The notes under the pieces: model-generated | What the model was told of the DNA's origin: nothing | The model's input: the letters and a program-made list of their open reading frames with translations, nothing else | The model's database searches: none | NCBI GenBank assembly: GCA_022447585.1 | Contig: JAKVAR010000014.1 | Coordinates: forward strand, 1-64,000 | Reading direction: 5' to 3' | Length of the DNA stretch: 64,000 bases | Source: Crocinitomicaceae bacterium | GTDB taxonomy: Bacteria > Bacteroidota > Bacteroidia > Flavobacteriales_D > Crocinitomicaceae | Made by a program: the position numbers and the translations under genes | Part shown: piece after piece, positions 49,260 to 60,021 of the stretch | Layout of the letters: every line of letters starts with the position of its first letter | Numbering within the stretch: the first letter of the stretch is position 1

Positions 49260-50066
49260 TTATTTGTATTCCCAGCTGAGTTCGCGTTGAGAAATATTGT
49301 GGTGAAGAATTAAGTATTTTTCATTTATTGTTCCTGATTCTAGCCCTGAAGCTAAGTATATAATACCATCTGCTGTTTTGTATTCAAATTTATTAGTGAA
49401 TAGGCCTAAATCACCTGCTAAGCATAAAACTTCAATGTTTCTACTTCTCAATTCTTTCAATCTTGGGTAAATTGTTGTGTAAAAGTTATTTGGAAATAAC
49501 GAATGGCTATATGGTTCAAGATGACCGTTAGATACATGTGGGATTTGATCGTGTAATATTGGATGGTCAACCATCCATAATAATTTGTGTGTTAGTAGTA
49601 TTAAATGTGAAGAGTTGGAGATTGTGTCAACTACATTGTTGAATAATTCCAATTGTTCATCTATTATCGAACAATTGTCCTGTTGCGTATCGAGTACCAG
49701 AAAAGTGATGTCATTATGAAAAAATGAATAGAACGGTTTTCGATTTGTATAATCTTTAATTAAACTAGTGTCCGTATAGTCATGATTTCCTAAGCTCCAA
49801 AGTGTTTTGGGTGAGGAGATTCGAAATGTGCTTTCAATCAATTCCATTATGGTGTTGTCAGCTGATGTTTCAAAAGCAAGGTCCCCACCGAGTAATGTAA
49901 GGTCGTAGTTTAGGTAATTAATGTTTTTTGAAATTGAGTTGATGTCAGAGTTGTTATTCATTCTAGTATGTGAGATATGAATGTAGTCCTTGATAATATC
50001 CTCAGGTACTTTGTCTTTTGCGCAAGACGTTAGTGCTAGAATTGATATGAATAACAGAAGTTTCAT
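49260..50066 (-). CDS. Metallophosphoesterase-like lipoprotein
   Basis: LLGGDLAFETS, WSLGNHDY, LILLTHKLLWM, CLAGDLGLF; lipobox LALTSCAKD. Confidence 0.78.
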   Translation of the reverse strand: MKLLLFISILALTSCAKDKVPEDIIKDYIHISHTRMNNNSDINSISKNINYLNYDLTLLGGDLAFETSADNTIMELIESTFRISSPKTLWSLGNHDYTDTSLIKDYTNRKPFYSFFHNDITFLVLDTQQDNCSIIDEQLELFNNVVDTISNSSHLILLTHKLLWMVDHPILHDQIPHVSNGHLEPYSHSLFPNNFYTTIYPRLKELRSRNIEVLCLAGDLGLFTNKFEYKTADGIIYLASGLESGTINEKYLILHHNISQRELSWEYK

Positions 50067-50095
50067 TGAGTAGAGTTAGTTAAAATTCTTACGAG

Positions 50096-50127
50096 GAAAA
50101 AAAGCCGCTCAAAAAAATGAGCGGCTC
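50096..50127 (-). terminator. Intrinsic terminator of the peroxiredoxin gene
   Basis: Minus strand tgagccgctca-ttttt-tgagcggcttttttt; perfect stem gccgctca/tgagcggc. Confidence 0.85.
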
Positions 50128-50144
50128 AAACTAAAGTTTAGCTC

Positions 50145-50777
50145 TTAGTGTTTTTCTAAGTATTCGGCAACTCCTTCAAAAGAGGCTTTCATACCTTCAT
50201 CGCCTTTATGCCAGTTAGCCGGACAAACTTCGCCATTCTCTTCGAAGAATTGCAATGCGTCCACCATTCTTAATGCTTCATCAACATTTCTTCCTAATGG
50301 GAACATGTTGATTAATTCGTGCATTACAGTTCCTTCTTTGTCAATTAAGAATAAACCTCTGTAAGCAATCATTGGTCCGTTAGCAACCATGTTTCCGTCC
50401 ATATCATAGTCATACTCTCCAGCTAAAACACCGTAAGCATCAGAAATAGTTTTCGACGTATCCGCAACGATTGGATATTTTACTCCTTGGATTCCTCCTT
50501 TTTCTTTTGGTACTTGTAGCCAACCCCAGTGCGACTCTTCAGTATCTGTTGATGCAGCTACAACTTTTACTCCTCTAGCCTCGAATTCATCAAGTTTCGC
50601 TTGAAAAGCGTGTAATTCAGAAGGACAAACGAATGTGAAATCTTTTGGGTAAAAGAACAATAATACGTGGTTCTTTCCAATGTATTGGTCTAAAGAAAAG
50701 TCTTCAACTATCTCCATTCCGTTAACTACTGCAGCTGCCTTAAATGATGGCGCTTTTTTTCCTACTAATACTCCCAT
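50145..50777 (-). CDS. Peroxiredoxin (AhpC/Prx1 2-Cys type)
   Basis: FFYPKDFTFVCPSELHAF; resolving-Cys region GEVCPANWHKGDEGMK. Confidence 0.94.
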   Translation of the reverse strand: MGVLVGKKAPSFKAAAVVNGMEIVEDFSLDQYIGKNHVLLFFYPKDFTFVCPSELHAFQAKLDEFEARGVKVVAASTDTEESHWGWLQVPKEKGGIQGVKYPIVADTSKTISDAYGVLAGEYDYDMDGNMVANGPMIAYRGLFLIDKEGTVMHELINMFPLGRNVDEALRMVDALQFFEENGEVCPANWHKGDEGMKASFEGVAEYLEKH

Positions 50778-50829
50778 TATATTTTTTTGTTAGTTGTTTA
50801 ATAATTGTTATTCAAAATTAATAAATATG

Positions 50830-51276
50830 TTACTGTTGTAGCCATGATTTGAACATCCAATTTGTTTTTTCTTTTTCTCTTATTAAGTCGCTCATTAAAG
50901 CGTTAGTTCCCTCGTCGCCCATTTCTCCTGATATATCAAGTAATTCTCTCTCAATTTTAAGAATCGATTTTTGTGCTTCTAAGATGTAGTTAACGCCTGT
51001 TTTTCCGTCGTGAATAATCTCGTTTTCTGATAGAGAAGATGTTTTTAAATAATCACTAAATCGAGATATTGGTGTTTCTCCAATCGATAGAATTCTTTCT
51101 GCTAATTCATCAATAACTTCTTGAGATCGAGTGTAAAGTTCTTCGTATTTGAGATGTAATTCAAAGAAAGATTGTCCCTTGATGTTCCAATGAAGAGATC
51201 TTAAGTTTTGATAATGTAATTGATAATTAGAAAGTAATTCGTTGAGTTTGGTAATGTATGTCTCGCTATTCATCAT
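50830..51276 (-). CDS. dps: Dps family ferritin-like protein
   Basis: LHYQNLRSLHWNIKGQSFFELHLKYEELYTRSQEVIDELAERILSIGETP; DLIREKEKTNWMFKSWL. Confidence 0.92.
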   Translation of the reverse strand: MMNSETYITKLNELLSNYQLHYQNLRSLHWNIKGQSFFELHLKYEELYTRSQEVIDELAERILSIGETPISRFSDYLKTSSLSENEIIHDGKTGVNYILEAQKSILKIERELLDISGEMGDEGTNALMSDLIREKEKTNWMFKSWLQQ

Positions 51277-51363
51277 GCTTCGTTTTATTTGTTATTACAA
51301 ATTTAGCTCGAAGAAGCAATAGTTTTAATTGATTGTTTCTATATTTATATAAATTTTCCCTAT

Positions 51364-52281
51364 ATGATTTCTATTCAACAAATGGAGTATATTGTGGCTC
51401 TTAATGAGGAGCGACATTTTCAAAAGGCGAGTGAACGCTGTTTTGTAACCCAGCCAACGCTTTCTATGCAGATTAAGAAAGCGGAAGCTTCATTGGGGAG
51501 GTTGATTTTTGATCGCGATAGAACTCCACTTGAATTGACGGCTTTTGGAGTAGAACTTCTAAAGGTTGCTAGAGATGTCTTGAGAGAGAATGATAGAATT
51601 AAAGAATTGGTGGATAGGTCTGATGGGATTTTTAAAGAGGAGCTTAAGATTGCTGTAATTCCCACTATTGCTGGGTATTTACTTCCGGATATGTATGCCG
51701 AATGGCGTGAAGCATTAACAGGTGTTCATATTACAATTGAAGAGATGAAGACTACGGATTTATTGAAAGCAATGGATGAGAAGGGCATTGATATGGCGAT
51801 ACTCGCAGGACCACATAATGATGCGAGACTTAGAACTATTCCCTTATTTCATGAGGAGATAAAGGCATACTTGCCTGGTGAGTGTGGTTCAATAATAGCA
51901 ATTAATGAATTAACTAAGTTTCATCCGTGGTTGTTGACTTCTGGTAATTGCTTGAGGACTCAAATGGTACATTTTTGTGAGATAGAAAATGAAAATGATG
52001 AAGATGAATGGGATTACGAAGGAGGTAATATTGACTTGTTAAAACGAATGGTTGAACTTCATGGGGGGTATACTTTAGTTCCTCAGAATTATATCAAGAA
52101 AGAGGAAAATGCTTATAAAACAATAAAAAATTCAATAGGAGAATTACCAGCACGTGAGGTTATTGCTATCGTTTCACATCGTTCTCGTAAATGGGAGTTC
52201 CTTGAGCCAATTGTTCGTTTAATTCAGCATCGTTACGGGGGAAAGGATAAATCCAATTTTCAAGTACTTAGCTGGAAGTAA
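51364..52281 (+). CDS. oxyR: LysR-type regulator, OxyR type
   Basis: QQMEYIVALNEERHFQKASERCFVTQPTLSMQIKKAE; redox Cys pair GNCLRTQMVHFC. Confidence 0.9.
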   Translation: MISIQQMEYIVALNEERHFQKASERCFVTQPTLSMQIKKAEASLGRLIFDRDRTPLELTAFGVELLKVARDVLRENDRIKELVDRSDGIFKEELKIAVIPTIAGYLLPDMYAEWREALTGVHITIEEMKTTDLLKAMDEKGIDMAILAGPHNDARLRTIPLFHEEIKAYLPGECGSIIAINELTKFHPWLLTSGNCLRTQMVHFCEIENENDEDEWDYEGGNIDLLKRMVELHGGYTLVPQNYIKKEENAYKTIKNSIGELPAREVIAIVSHRSRKWEFLEPIVRLIQHRYGGKDKSNFQVLSWK

Positions 52282-53485
52282 TTTTGTCGTATATTTTTTG
52301 AGATGCTCCCGTGTTTTCTTCAATAAAATTGTTCGCTCTTTTTTGGTAGGAATCAAGATCATTTTCAATTTTAACCAAAGCGTCTTCAATGTCTTTTTGG
52401 TTTTCAATGCTGAATCCAAAGTTGTTATCAATAAAAGCTTGTGCTTCTGGAAAGCGATGGTGTTTTGGCCCAAAAATTACGGGTATTCCAAAAACTGCAG
52501 GTTCTAGTATGTTGTGAAGTGCCCCGGAAAAACCTCCCCCAACATAGGCTATTTTACCGTATGAATATGCATTCGATAATTGGCCAATAGTGTCTAGGAT
52601 TAAAACTTGTGCTACGCTATCTTTTGATAGTTGGTATTTCGTGTATTTTACGGCCTTGCAAGTTAGTTTGTTGATTATGTTTTTGATGTGGTTTGAGTCT
52701 ACGTTATGCGGCGCTATAATTGCTTTAATTGATGTCGCGTTCAAGATGTTTAGTATGTTTTTTTCATCTGCTGGCCATGAGCTCCCAATAATCAATACTT
52801 GTTCTCCATTACAGAAATCATCCAATTTTGGATCGCCGGTAACTTTTTTCTTGTTGTCTATTACTCTGTCATACCTGCTGTCTCCGCTTACTGACACACA
52901 TTCAATATTGATTGATTTAAGAAGGTTTTTTGATTTTTCATTTTGAACGAAAAACCAATCGAATGAATGCAGTGTTTTGCGGAAAAAACCGCCATACCAT
53001 TTAAAGAATCTATGTTTTTCTCTAAAAATGCCACTTATGTTATAGAGTTTTGAGTGAATGATTTTTGCTTGAAAAATATAATTGGACCAAAATTCATATT
53101 TAACAAAATAGCTTTCGCTTGGTTTGAAATGATTGATGAATTTTTTTGCATTCTTAACAGTGTCTAGCGGCAGGTACATGACATGATCTGCTAAGTGATC
53201 TCTCTTGTGGTAGTGTTGCATCCCTGATGGGGAAAAGAAAGTAATGAGCAGGAAACAATCTGGATTATTTTTTTTGATTATCTCCATTAAGGGCAGGCCT
53301 TGGTCAAATTCGCCTAGTGAGGCACAGTGAAACCAGATAACATTTTTACTTTCGGTTGACGGAAGGTTTTGGAAAATAGACTTTCTGCCATTGACCCAAG
53401 ATTTTGATTTTTCGGAAAATAATCCAAGGATTCGCATTACAAATCCAAGAGAATGAATTCCTATGTTGTATAATAAGTGCATCAA
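52268..53485 (-). CDS. waaA: 3-deoxy-D-manno-octulosonic acid transferase
   Basis: WFHCASLGEFDQGLPLM, YVGGGFSGALHNILEPAVFGIPVIFGPKHHRFPEAQ. Confidence 0.93.
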   Translation of the reverse strand: MMHLLYNIGIHSLGFVMRILGLFSEKSKSWVNGRKSIFQNLPSTESKNVIWFHCASLGEFDQGLPLMEIIKKNNPDCFLLITFFSPSGMQHYHKRDHLADHVMYLPLDTVKNAKKFINHFKPSESYFVKYEFWSNYIFQAKIIHSKLYNISGIFREKHRFFKWYGGFFRKTLHSFDWFFVQNEKSKNLLKSINIECVSVSGDSRYDRVIDNKKKVTGDPKLDDFCNGEQVLIIGSSWPADEKNILNILNATSIKAIIAPHNVDSNHIKNIINKLTCKAVKYTKYQLSKDSVAQVLILDTIGQLSNAYSYGKIAYVGGGFSGALHNILEPAVFGIPVIFGPKHHRFPEAQAFIDNNFGFSIENQKDIEDALVKIENDLDSYQKRANNFIEENTGASQKIYDKITSS

Positions 53486-54258
53486 TTAAAATAATACTCT
53501 TTTGGCACTCTCTTGTAAATCGGTATTAACCATGCTACCTTGAATCCATATTGAATGTCAATCATGAGATCTTTTGAAACGGGTATATCGGGTTGATCGA
53601 AAAATATGTTTCTTCTATTGTAAGTATAACCTTGTTGCGCATAGAATCCAGCGTAAAAGTTTAAAGCTCCTTGATTGGCCATAAATGAATAACCAATGAA
53701 CTGGTGTGTATTTAATCCTGTAGTAAGTCGGTCATATCCTTTTCTATATTCTAATTCTAAAGAAGGAATAACTTGGTCTTGAGTTTCTACTCTAATTTTA
53801 TGAGCAAGGAATCCCAATCCTGCGTTTACATATATTCCCGAATTTTTATTTGGACTGAATACTGGGAATATTTTTCCTACCAATGCATTTACGTGGAATC
53901 CCCTTGATAATACTTGCACCTTTGCGATATCTCCATTAATGTCAGTTATGTTTCCTTTGGAGTCAACGAGATGGTCGAAAATGCCTTCAACGCGAATGTC
54001 ATTTCCAAACATAAAATTTCCTTCGAGGCCTACAATCCAGTTTGTTTTCGTTTTGTATCCTGCAAAAGCTCCAATTTGGTTCATTAATCCATGCTTTTTT
54101 GCAATGTCTCCACCTGTCCAGTTTAGTCCGTACTCCACACTAATCCATGGAGTTCCAATGATAGAGTCTTTAACGTTTCTTTGACTAAAAGTCTGGAAGG
54201 TTAAAGCAAAGGCAATGAGTGTAAAAAGCGACTTCATTGTGTTTTTGTTTAAGCTCAA
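53482..54258 (-). CDS. Exported outer-membrane beta-barrel-like protein
   Basis: Signal peptide MKSLFTLIAFALTFQTFSQ (alternative start 54237); EYGLNWTGGDIAKKHGLMNQIGAFAGYKTKTNW. Confidence 0.6.
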   Translation of the reverse strand: MSLNKNTMKSLFTLIAFALTFQTFSQRNVKDSIIGTPWISVEYGLNWTGGDIAKKHGLMNQIGAFAGYKTKTNWIVGLEGNFMFGNDIRVEGIFDHLVDSKGNITDINGDIAKVQVLSRGFHVNALVGKIFPVFSPNKNSGIYVNAGLGFLAHKIRVETQDQVIPSLELEYRKGYDRLTTGLNTHQFIGYSFMANQGALNFYAGFYAQQGYTYNRRNIFFDQPDIPVSKDLMIDIQYGFKVAWLIPIYKRVPKEYYFN

Positions 54259-54359
54259 TTTTTGAATTTTATAATTCCAAGGACTAAATTACGCTTTTTA
54301 GACAGGAATATTGTGAAAACGCGCTTTACTGAGTTAATTATTGTTTAAAAGAGAGAAAA

Positions 54360-55172
54360 TTAAGGTTTAAGTGTCTGTCTAGATGCCATGAACCAGTTGT
54401 TTTGAAGGTTTTCCCGATTGTAAGTCATTGGTCTATTTGTTTTGTAGTCGATTACATTTGAATTTGCGAAAAGACAAATTGCATGGCCAGCGGCTATATC
54501 CCACTCCATAGTTGGAATAAATCTAGGGTATATATGAGCTGATCCCTCTGCGATCATGCAAAGCTTTAAGGAGCTACCAACATGCTTTATCTCAATTTTT
54601 CCGTATTGTCTTTCCAGGGTTTTTATAAATAGGTCTGTTTCTTTTGATGAGTGTGATCTACTCGAAACGATAGTGAAGTTTTGAGGAGGACTTTGGCAGG
54701 GAAGAGAGATCGAATTGTTTATTAGGTTTTCTGCAGATTCGTTTCCTGATATGTTGTTTAGTTTGAATGAGCCAATGTTTTTAGCTGCAAAATAAATGGT
54801 ATCGATCGCTGGCGCATAAATCACGCCTAAAATTGGGTTTTCATTTTCAACAAGTGCAATGTTTATGGTGAATTCACCATTCCTGTTTATGAATTCTTTG
54901 GTGCCGTCGATAGGGTCAATTATCCATAATCTAGACCATTGTTTTCTTTCTGAGAAAGGAGCGTGTTTTCCTTCTTCAGAAAGTATGGGTATGTTCGTTT
55001 TTGATAGCGTGTTTGAGATCATTTCGTGAGCAAGAAGATCCGCTTTAGTTAAAGGGGAATTATCTTCTTTATGCGCAATTCCAAAATCATCAGTCATGTA
55101 GATGTTCATAATTTCCTGCCCTGCTTCTATTGCGCAATTAATGGCTTTGGATAGTAGTTGGTCTAGATTCAT
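54360..55172 (-). CDS. cysQ: 3'(2'),5'-bisphosphate nucleotidase
   Basis: SPLTKADLLAH, LSEEGK, WIIDPIDGTKEFINRNGEFTINIALVE, EWDIAAGHAI. Confidence 0.94.
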   Translation of the reverse strand: MNLDQLLSKAINCAIEAGQEIMNIYMTDDFGIAHKEDNSPLTKADLLAHEMISNTLSKTNIPILSEEGKHAPFSERKQWSRLWIIDPIDGTKEFINRNGEFTINIALVENENPILGVIYAPAIDTIYFAAKNIGSFKLNNISGNESAENLINNSISLPCQSPPQNFTIVSSRSHSSKETDLFIKTLERQYGKIEIKHVGSSLKLCMIAEGSAHIYPRFIPTMEWDIAAGHAICLFANSNVIDYKTNRPMTYNRENLQNNWFMASRQTLKP

Positions 55173-55176
55173 GCCT

Positions 55177-55773
55177 TTATTTATAGGATATTGAAGTCTT
55201 AATTTTTGAAATTATCGCTTTCAGTTTTTCTTCATAATCACTAGATTCAAATGAAATTTCAAAATCGGAATTTGAAGGTGGTTGATAAGGAGCTGAAATG
55301 CCTGTGAAATCATCAATGTCACCAAGAATAGCTTTAGCGTAAAGACCTTTGTTATCTCTTTTGATGCAAGAGTCTAATGGCGTGTTAACGTATATTTCGA
55401 CGAAATTCTCTTCTCCAACAATATCCTTTATTGTCGTTCTGTTTTCGATTAGAGGGGATATAAACGAGGCTATGACAACACTGCCTGAATCCATCAGTAA
55501 TTTAGCTGTTTCACCTATGCGCCTAATGTTTTCTTCTCGATCAGTAGTTGAGAATCCCAAATCAGAATTAAGTCCTGAGCGAATGTTGTCGCCATCCAGT
55601 AACATGGTTTTTATTCCAGCCTTAAATAATTTTGATTCTAATCTGTTAGCAATGGTTGATTTTCCCGCTCCTGAAAGTCCAGTGATCCATATGGTAATGC
55701 TTTTGTGTCCATTCAATTTTTCCCTTTCGGAACGGGTAATGTCAAATTCAAAATGAGTAAGATTTTCAGGCAT
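55177..55773 (-). CDS. cysC: Adenylyl-sulfate kinase
   Basis: WITGLSGAGKSTIANRLE, LLDGDNIRSGLNSDLGFSTTDREENIRRIGE, FVEIYVNTPLDSCIKRDNKGLYAKA. Confidence 0.95.
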   Translation of the reverse strand: MPENLTHFEFDITRSEREKLNGHKSITIWITGLSGAGKSTIANRLESKLFKAGIKTMLLDGDNIRSGLNSDLGFSTTDREENIRRIGETAKLLMDSGSVVIASFISPLIENRTTIKDIVGEENFVEIYVNTPLDSCIKRDNKGLYAKAILGDIDDFTGISAPYQPPSNSDFEISFESSDYEEKLKAIISKIKTSISYK

Positions 55774-55979
55774 AACAAGTCTGGTTGAGTTTTTTTTACG
55801 AAAATAGTTTAACCATATTGGACAAAGATATAAGATTGAGCCGATTTCTCCGTTAGGGATAAGGGGTTTAGTTGAATTGGACCTGTTCTATTTTAAGTAA
55901 TATTAAGTGCGTTGTTGTGAGGGAATATCATAAGGATTATTTATCTTTATCGCCTTGTAATAACTGAATTTAACATCCT

Positions 55980-57116
55980 TTGATGAAAAAAATACAAATG
56001 GTCGACCTAGTGTCGCAATACCAGGAGATCAAACCTGAAGTAGATAAGGCAATAACTGGCATTTTAGAAACGGCTCAATTTATAAACGGGCCAGTTGTGA
56101 AAGAGTTTCAAGCAGACTTAGAGTCATACCTTGGGGTGAAGCATGTGATTCCATGTGCAAATGGTACAGATGCATTGCAAATTGCTTTAATGGCGCTAGG
56201 GTTGAAGCCAGGAGATGAGGTTATTACTCCTTCATTTACTTTTATTGCTACAACGGAAGTTGTTGCTTTACTTGGGTTAAAACCAGTGTTTGTAGATGTC
56301 GATGAAGAAACATTCTGTATTGATGCAGGTAAAATCGAAAATGCAATTACGCCTAATACAAAAGCAATAGTACCTGTGCATCTTTATGGCCAAGCGGCGA
56401 ATATGGATGAAATAATGGCTATTGCTAAAAAACATAATGTTGCCGTTATTGAGGATAATGCACAAGCAATTGGAAGTGATTATCATACTGAAAATGGGGA
56501 TGTGAAAACAGGCTCAATTGGCCATGTTGGATGTACTTCGTTTTTTCCATCCAAGAATTTAGGTTGTTATGGAGATGGGGGAGCAATTTTTACAAATGAC
56601 GATGAATTGGCGGCTCAAATGAGGAAGATTGTAAATCATGGTCAAAGTAAACGATACTACCACGAGACTGTTGGGTGTAATTCAAGACTTGATAGTATTC
56701 AAGCTGCCGTGCTGAAAATTAAGTTGGCAAAACTGGATCAATATATCGATGCGAGAAGAAAAGTGGCAGACTATTATGATAATTTCTTATCTCAGTTTGA
56801 AGGCGTAATAGCGCCAGTTAGAGGTGAAAAGTCACGTCACGTTTTTCATCAGTATACGATGAGGTTGATTGGAATTGATAGAAATGCGTTAAATGCATAT
56901 TTGGCTGATAATGGTGTACCCTCTATGATTTATTACCCAGTTCCGGCACACAAACAAGAAATGTTTGCAGAATTTGGAAGTTACGCTACTGATTTACCTG
57001 TAACCGATTTGTTAACAACTCAGGTGCTCTCATTACCTATTCATACAGAGATGGAACAAGAACAATTGGATTTTATCTGCGGGCATATTGCAGATTTTAT
57101 AAATGCACAAGCATAA
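55980..57116 (+). CDS. DegT/DnrJ/EryC1-family sugar aminotransferase (WbpE-like)
   Basis: QMVDLVSQYQEIKPEVDKAI, HVIPCANGTDALQIALMALGLKPGDEVITPSFTFIATTEVVAL, PSKNLGCYGDGGAIFTND. Confidence 0.93.
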   Translation: MMKKIQMVDLVSQYQEIKPEVDKAITGILETAQFINGPVVKEFQADLESYLGVKHVIPCANGTDALQIALMALGLKPGDEVITPSFTFIATTEVVALLGLKPVFVDVDEETFCIDAGKIENAITPNTKAIVPVHLYGQAANMDEIMAIAKKHNVAVIEDNAQAIGSDYHTENGDVKTGSIGHVGCTSFFPSKNLGCYGDGGAIFTNDDELAAQMRKIVNHGQSKRYYHETVGCNSRLDSIQAAVLKIKLAKLDQYIDARRKVADYYDNFLSQFEGVIAPVRGEKSRHVFHQYTMRLIGIDRNALNAYLADNGVPSMIYYPVPAHKQEMFAEFGSYATDLPVTDLLTTQVLSLPIHTEMEQEQLDFICGHIADFINAQA

Positions 57117-57119
57117 GTT

Positions 57120-58445
57120 ATGAAGAAAATTGCTGTTGTTGGAACAGGTTATGTTGGTTTAGTTACTGGAACTTGTTTTGCAGAGACAGGGAACCAAGTT
57201 GTCTGTGTTGATATTGATGAAAATAAAGTTAAGAAAATGAGAAACGGTGAGGTACCAATTTATGAACCTCATTTAGATGTTGTTTTTGAAAGGAATATTG
57301 CTGCTAAAAGAATTTCATTTACGACGAACTTGAAAGAAGCAATTGATTTTGCTGAGATCGTTTTTCTTGCATTGCCAACTCCTCCGGGAGAAGATGGTTC
57401 TGCCGACCTAAGTTATGTCTTGAATGTAGCAAATGAGCTTGGTCAAATTATGACAGAGTATAAAGTTATTGTAGATAAGTCTACGGTACCTGTTGGCACA
57501 GCTGAGAAAGTTAAATCCGAAATTAAAAAGCATGCTTCAGTAGAGTTTGCTGTTGTTTCTAATCCTGAGTTTTTAAGAGAAGGGTTTGCAGTAGATGATT
57601 TTTTAAATCCTGATCGTGTCGTTATCGGAACTTCTGATGAAAGAGCCGTGAAAATCATGACGGATTTGTATAAACCGTTTATTCGTGATGGACATCCGCT
57701 GATTGTAATGGATGAAAAGTCAGCGGAGCTAACAAAATATGCGGCAAATTCATTTTTAGCAACAAAAATTACGTTCATGAATGAGGTAGCTAACTTCTGT
57801 GAGAAGGTAGGGGCTGATGTAGATAAAGTTCGTGAAGGGATTGGATCTGACTCCAGAATCGGTCACAAATTCCTTTATCCCGGTATTGGATTCGGAGGGA
57901 GTTGTTTTCCAAAGGATGTTAATGCTTTAGTTAAGAGTGGAATTGAAGCCGATTATAATTTTGAAATTATCCAAAGTGTTCTTGATGTCAATGAAAAGCA
58001 AAAAGTTGTTTTAGTTGATAAGGTTAAAAGTTACTATGGTGATTTAACTGGAATGAAATTCGCGCTGTGGGGCTTGGCTTTTAAACCCGATACAGATGAT
58101 ATCCGCGAGGCTTCAGCGTTATACATGATTGAAGCATTAAATGAAGCAGGTGCTAGTGTCGTAGCTTTTGATCCAGAGGCGATGCCTAATGTTAAAGAGG
58201 TTGTAGGTGATAATGTTGAGTTCGTGACGGATCAATATGATGCTCTTAACGATAGTGATGCTTTGCTGATTGCTACAGAGTGGTCAGCATTTAGAAATCC
58301 TGACTTTAATAGGATTAAAGATTCATTGAAGGAGCCTGTCATTTTTGATGGTCGTAATATTTACGATTTGGAGGATATGAAGAATAAAGGTTTTTACTAT
58401 AATTCAATTGGAAGAAGAACAGTTTCTCCATTTGTAAATAAATAG
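57120..58445 (+). CDS. UDP-glucose 6-dehydrogenase
   Basis: [50 protein letters not shown]. Confidence 0.94.
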   Translation: MKKIAVVGTGYVGLVTGTCFAETGNQVVCVDIDENKVKKMRNGEVPIYEPHLDVVFERNIAAKRISFTTNLKEAIDFAEIVFLALPTPPGEDGSADLSYVLNVANELGQIMTEYKVIVDKSTVPVGTAEKVKSEIKKHASVEFAVVSNPEFLREGFAVDDFLNPDRVVIGTSDERAVKIMTDLYKPFIRDGHPLIVMDEKSAELTKYAANSFLATKITFMNEVANFCEKVGADVDKVREGIGSDSRIGHKFLYPGIGFGGSCFPKDVNALVKSGIEADYNFEIIQSVLDVNEKQKVVLVDKVKSYYGDLTGMKFALWGLAFKPDTDDIREASALYMIEALNEAGASVVAFDPEAMPNVKEVVGDNVEFVTDQYDALNDSDALLIATEWSAFRNPDFNRIKDSLKEPVIFDGRNIYDLEDMKNKGFYYNSIGRRTVSPFVNK

Positions 58446-58449
58446 TTGG

Positions 58450-59445
58450 ATGTCAGAAAGAAAGAAAATTTTAATTACTGGAGCCGCAGGTTTTTTAGGA
58501 TCGCATTTATGCGACTTCTATGTGGACAAAGGTTTTCATGTAATTGCTATGGATAATCTAATTACGGGTCGCATAGAAAATATAGAACACTTATTTCCGT
58601 TAGAGAATTTTGAGTTTTGTAATCATGATGTTACCAAGTTTATTCATGTTCCTGGAGATTTAGATTACATATTACACTTTGCTTCTCCGGCTAGTCCAAT
58701 TGATTACTTAAAAATTCCTATTCAGACTCTTAAGGTAGGTTCGCTTGGAATTCATAATTGCCTGGGGCTGGCTAAAGCAAAGAATGCGCGTGTATTGATT
58801 GCCTCTACATCTGAGGTCTATGGTGACCCAGAAGTGCACCCTCAAACAGAGTCTTATTGGGGACATGTGAATCCAGTTGGACCAAGAGGTGTTTATGATG
58901 AAGCCAAGCGTTTTCAAGAAGCTATAACTATGGCTTATCATACTTTTCATGGGGTGGAAACAAGAATTGTCCGTATTTTCAATACATATGGTCCTAGAAT
59001 GCGGCTGAATGACGGTCGTGTTTTACCTGCTTTTATTGGTCAAGCTTTAAGAGGGGAGGATTTAACCATTTTTGGAGATGGATCTCAAACAAGATCATTT
59101 TGTTACGTTGAAGACTTAGTTGAAGGGATTTACAGGTTGCTTTTAAGTGACTGCGCTGACCCGGTAAATATTGGGAATCCTTCTGAGATTTCTATTGGAG
59201 ACTTTGCGGAAGAAATTATTAAACTGACTGGAACAAACCAAAAAGTAATTTACAAAGACTTACCAATCGATGACCCTAAGCAGAGAAGGCCCGATATAAC
59301 TAAGGCTAAAAGTATACTGAATTGGGAGCCAAAGGTAGATAGAGAAGAAGGACTCAAAAGAACTTATGCATATTTTAAAAGTTTACCTGAAGAGGAGCTA
59401 ACAACAACTGCTCATTATAACTTTGATAAGTACATTATAAGATGA
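58450..59445 (+). CDS. UDP-glucuronate decarboxylase (UDP-xylose synthase-like SDR)
   Basis: [81 protein letters not shown]. Confidence 0.93.
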   Translation: MSERKKILITGAAGFLGSHLCDFYVDKGFHVIAMDNLITGRIENIEHLFPLENFEFCNHDVTKFIHVPGDLDYILHFASPASPIDYLKIPIQTLKVGSLGIHNCLGLAKAKNARVLIASTSEVYGDPEVHPQTESYWGHVNPVGPRGVYDEAKRFQEAITMAYHTFHGVETRIVRIFNTYGPRMRLNDGRVLPAFIGQALRGEDLTIFGDGSQTRSFCYVEDLVEGIYRLLLSDCADPVNIGNPSEISIGDFAEEIIKLTGTNQKVIYKDLPIDDPKQRRPDITKAKSILNWEPKVDREEGLKRTYAYFKSLPEEELTTTAHYNFDKYIIR

Positions 59446-60020
59446 TCGGATTTTTTGCACATGAATCAGCAGTAATAGATGAAGGGTGTCAAATCGGTGA
59501 TGGAACCAAAATTTGGCACTTTTCTCATATAATGCCTAAATGCATAATAGGTGAGAACTGTAATATCGGCCAAAATGTCGTTGTTTCGCCCGAAGTCGTG
59601 CTAGGATGTAACGTAAAGGTTCAGAATAACGTTTCTTTATATACCGGTGTTGAATGTGAAGACGATGTTTTCTTAGGTCCATCAATGGTGTTTACAAATG
59701 TGATTAATCCGAGAAGTGCAGTTAATAGAAAGGCTGAATACGCAAAAACTATTGTACGTAAAGGTGCTAGCATAGGCGCGAATGCAACAATTGTTTGTGG
59801 ATATGATATTGGACAGTTTGCTTTTATAGGTGCCGGGGCAGTTGTAACGAAAACTGTTCCAGCTTATGCACTTGTTGTTGGTAATCCGGCCAGGCAAATA
59901 GGCTGGATGAGTGAGTTTGGACATCGATTAGAGTTCGACTCAAAAGGAATCGCAATTTGCAAAGAAAGTAAAGAGATTTACAAGTTAGAGAATAAAATAG
60001 TTTCTAAAATAGAAGAGTAA
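59442..60020 (+). CDS. Left-handed beta-helix acetyltransferase (WbpD-like)
   Basis: Hexapeptide repeats, [55 protein letters not shown]. Confidence 0.92.
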   Translation: MIGFFAHESAVIDEGCQIGDGTKIWHFSHIMPKCIIGENCNIGQNVVVSPEVVLGCNVKVQNNVSLYTGVECEDDVFLGPSMVFTNVINPRSAVNRKAEYAKTIVRKGASIGANATIVCGYDIGQFAFIGAGAVVTKTVPAYALVVGNPARQIGWMSEFGHRLEFDSKGIAICKESKEIYKLENKIVSKIEE

Positions 60021-60021
60021 G

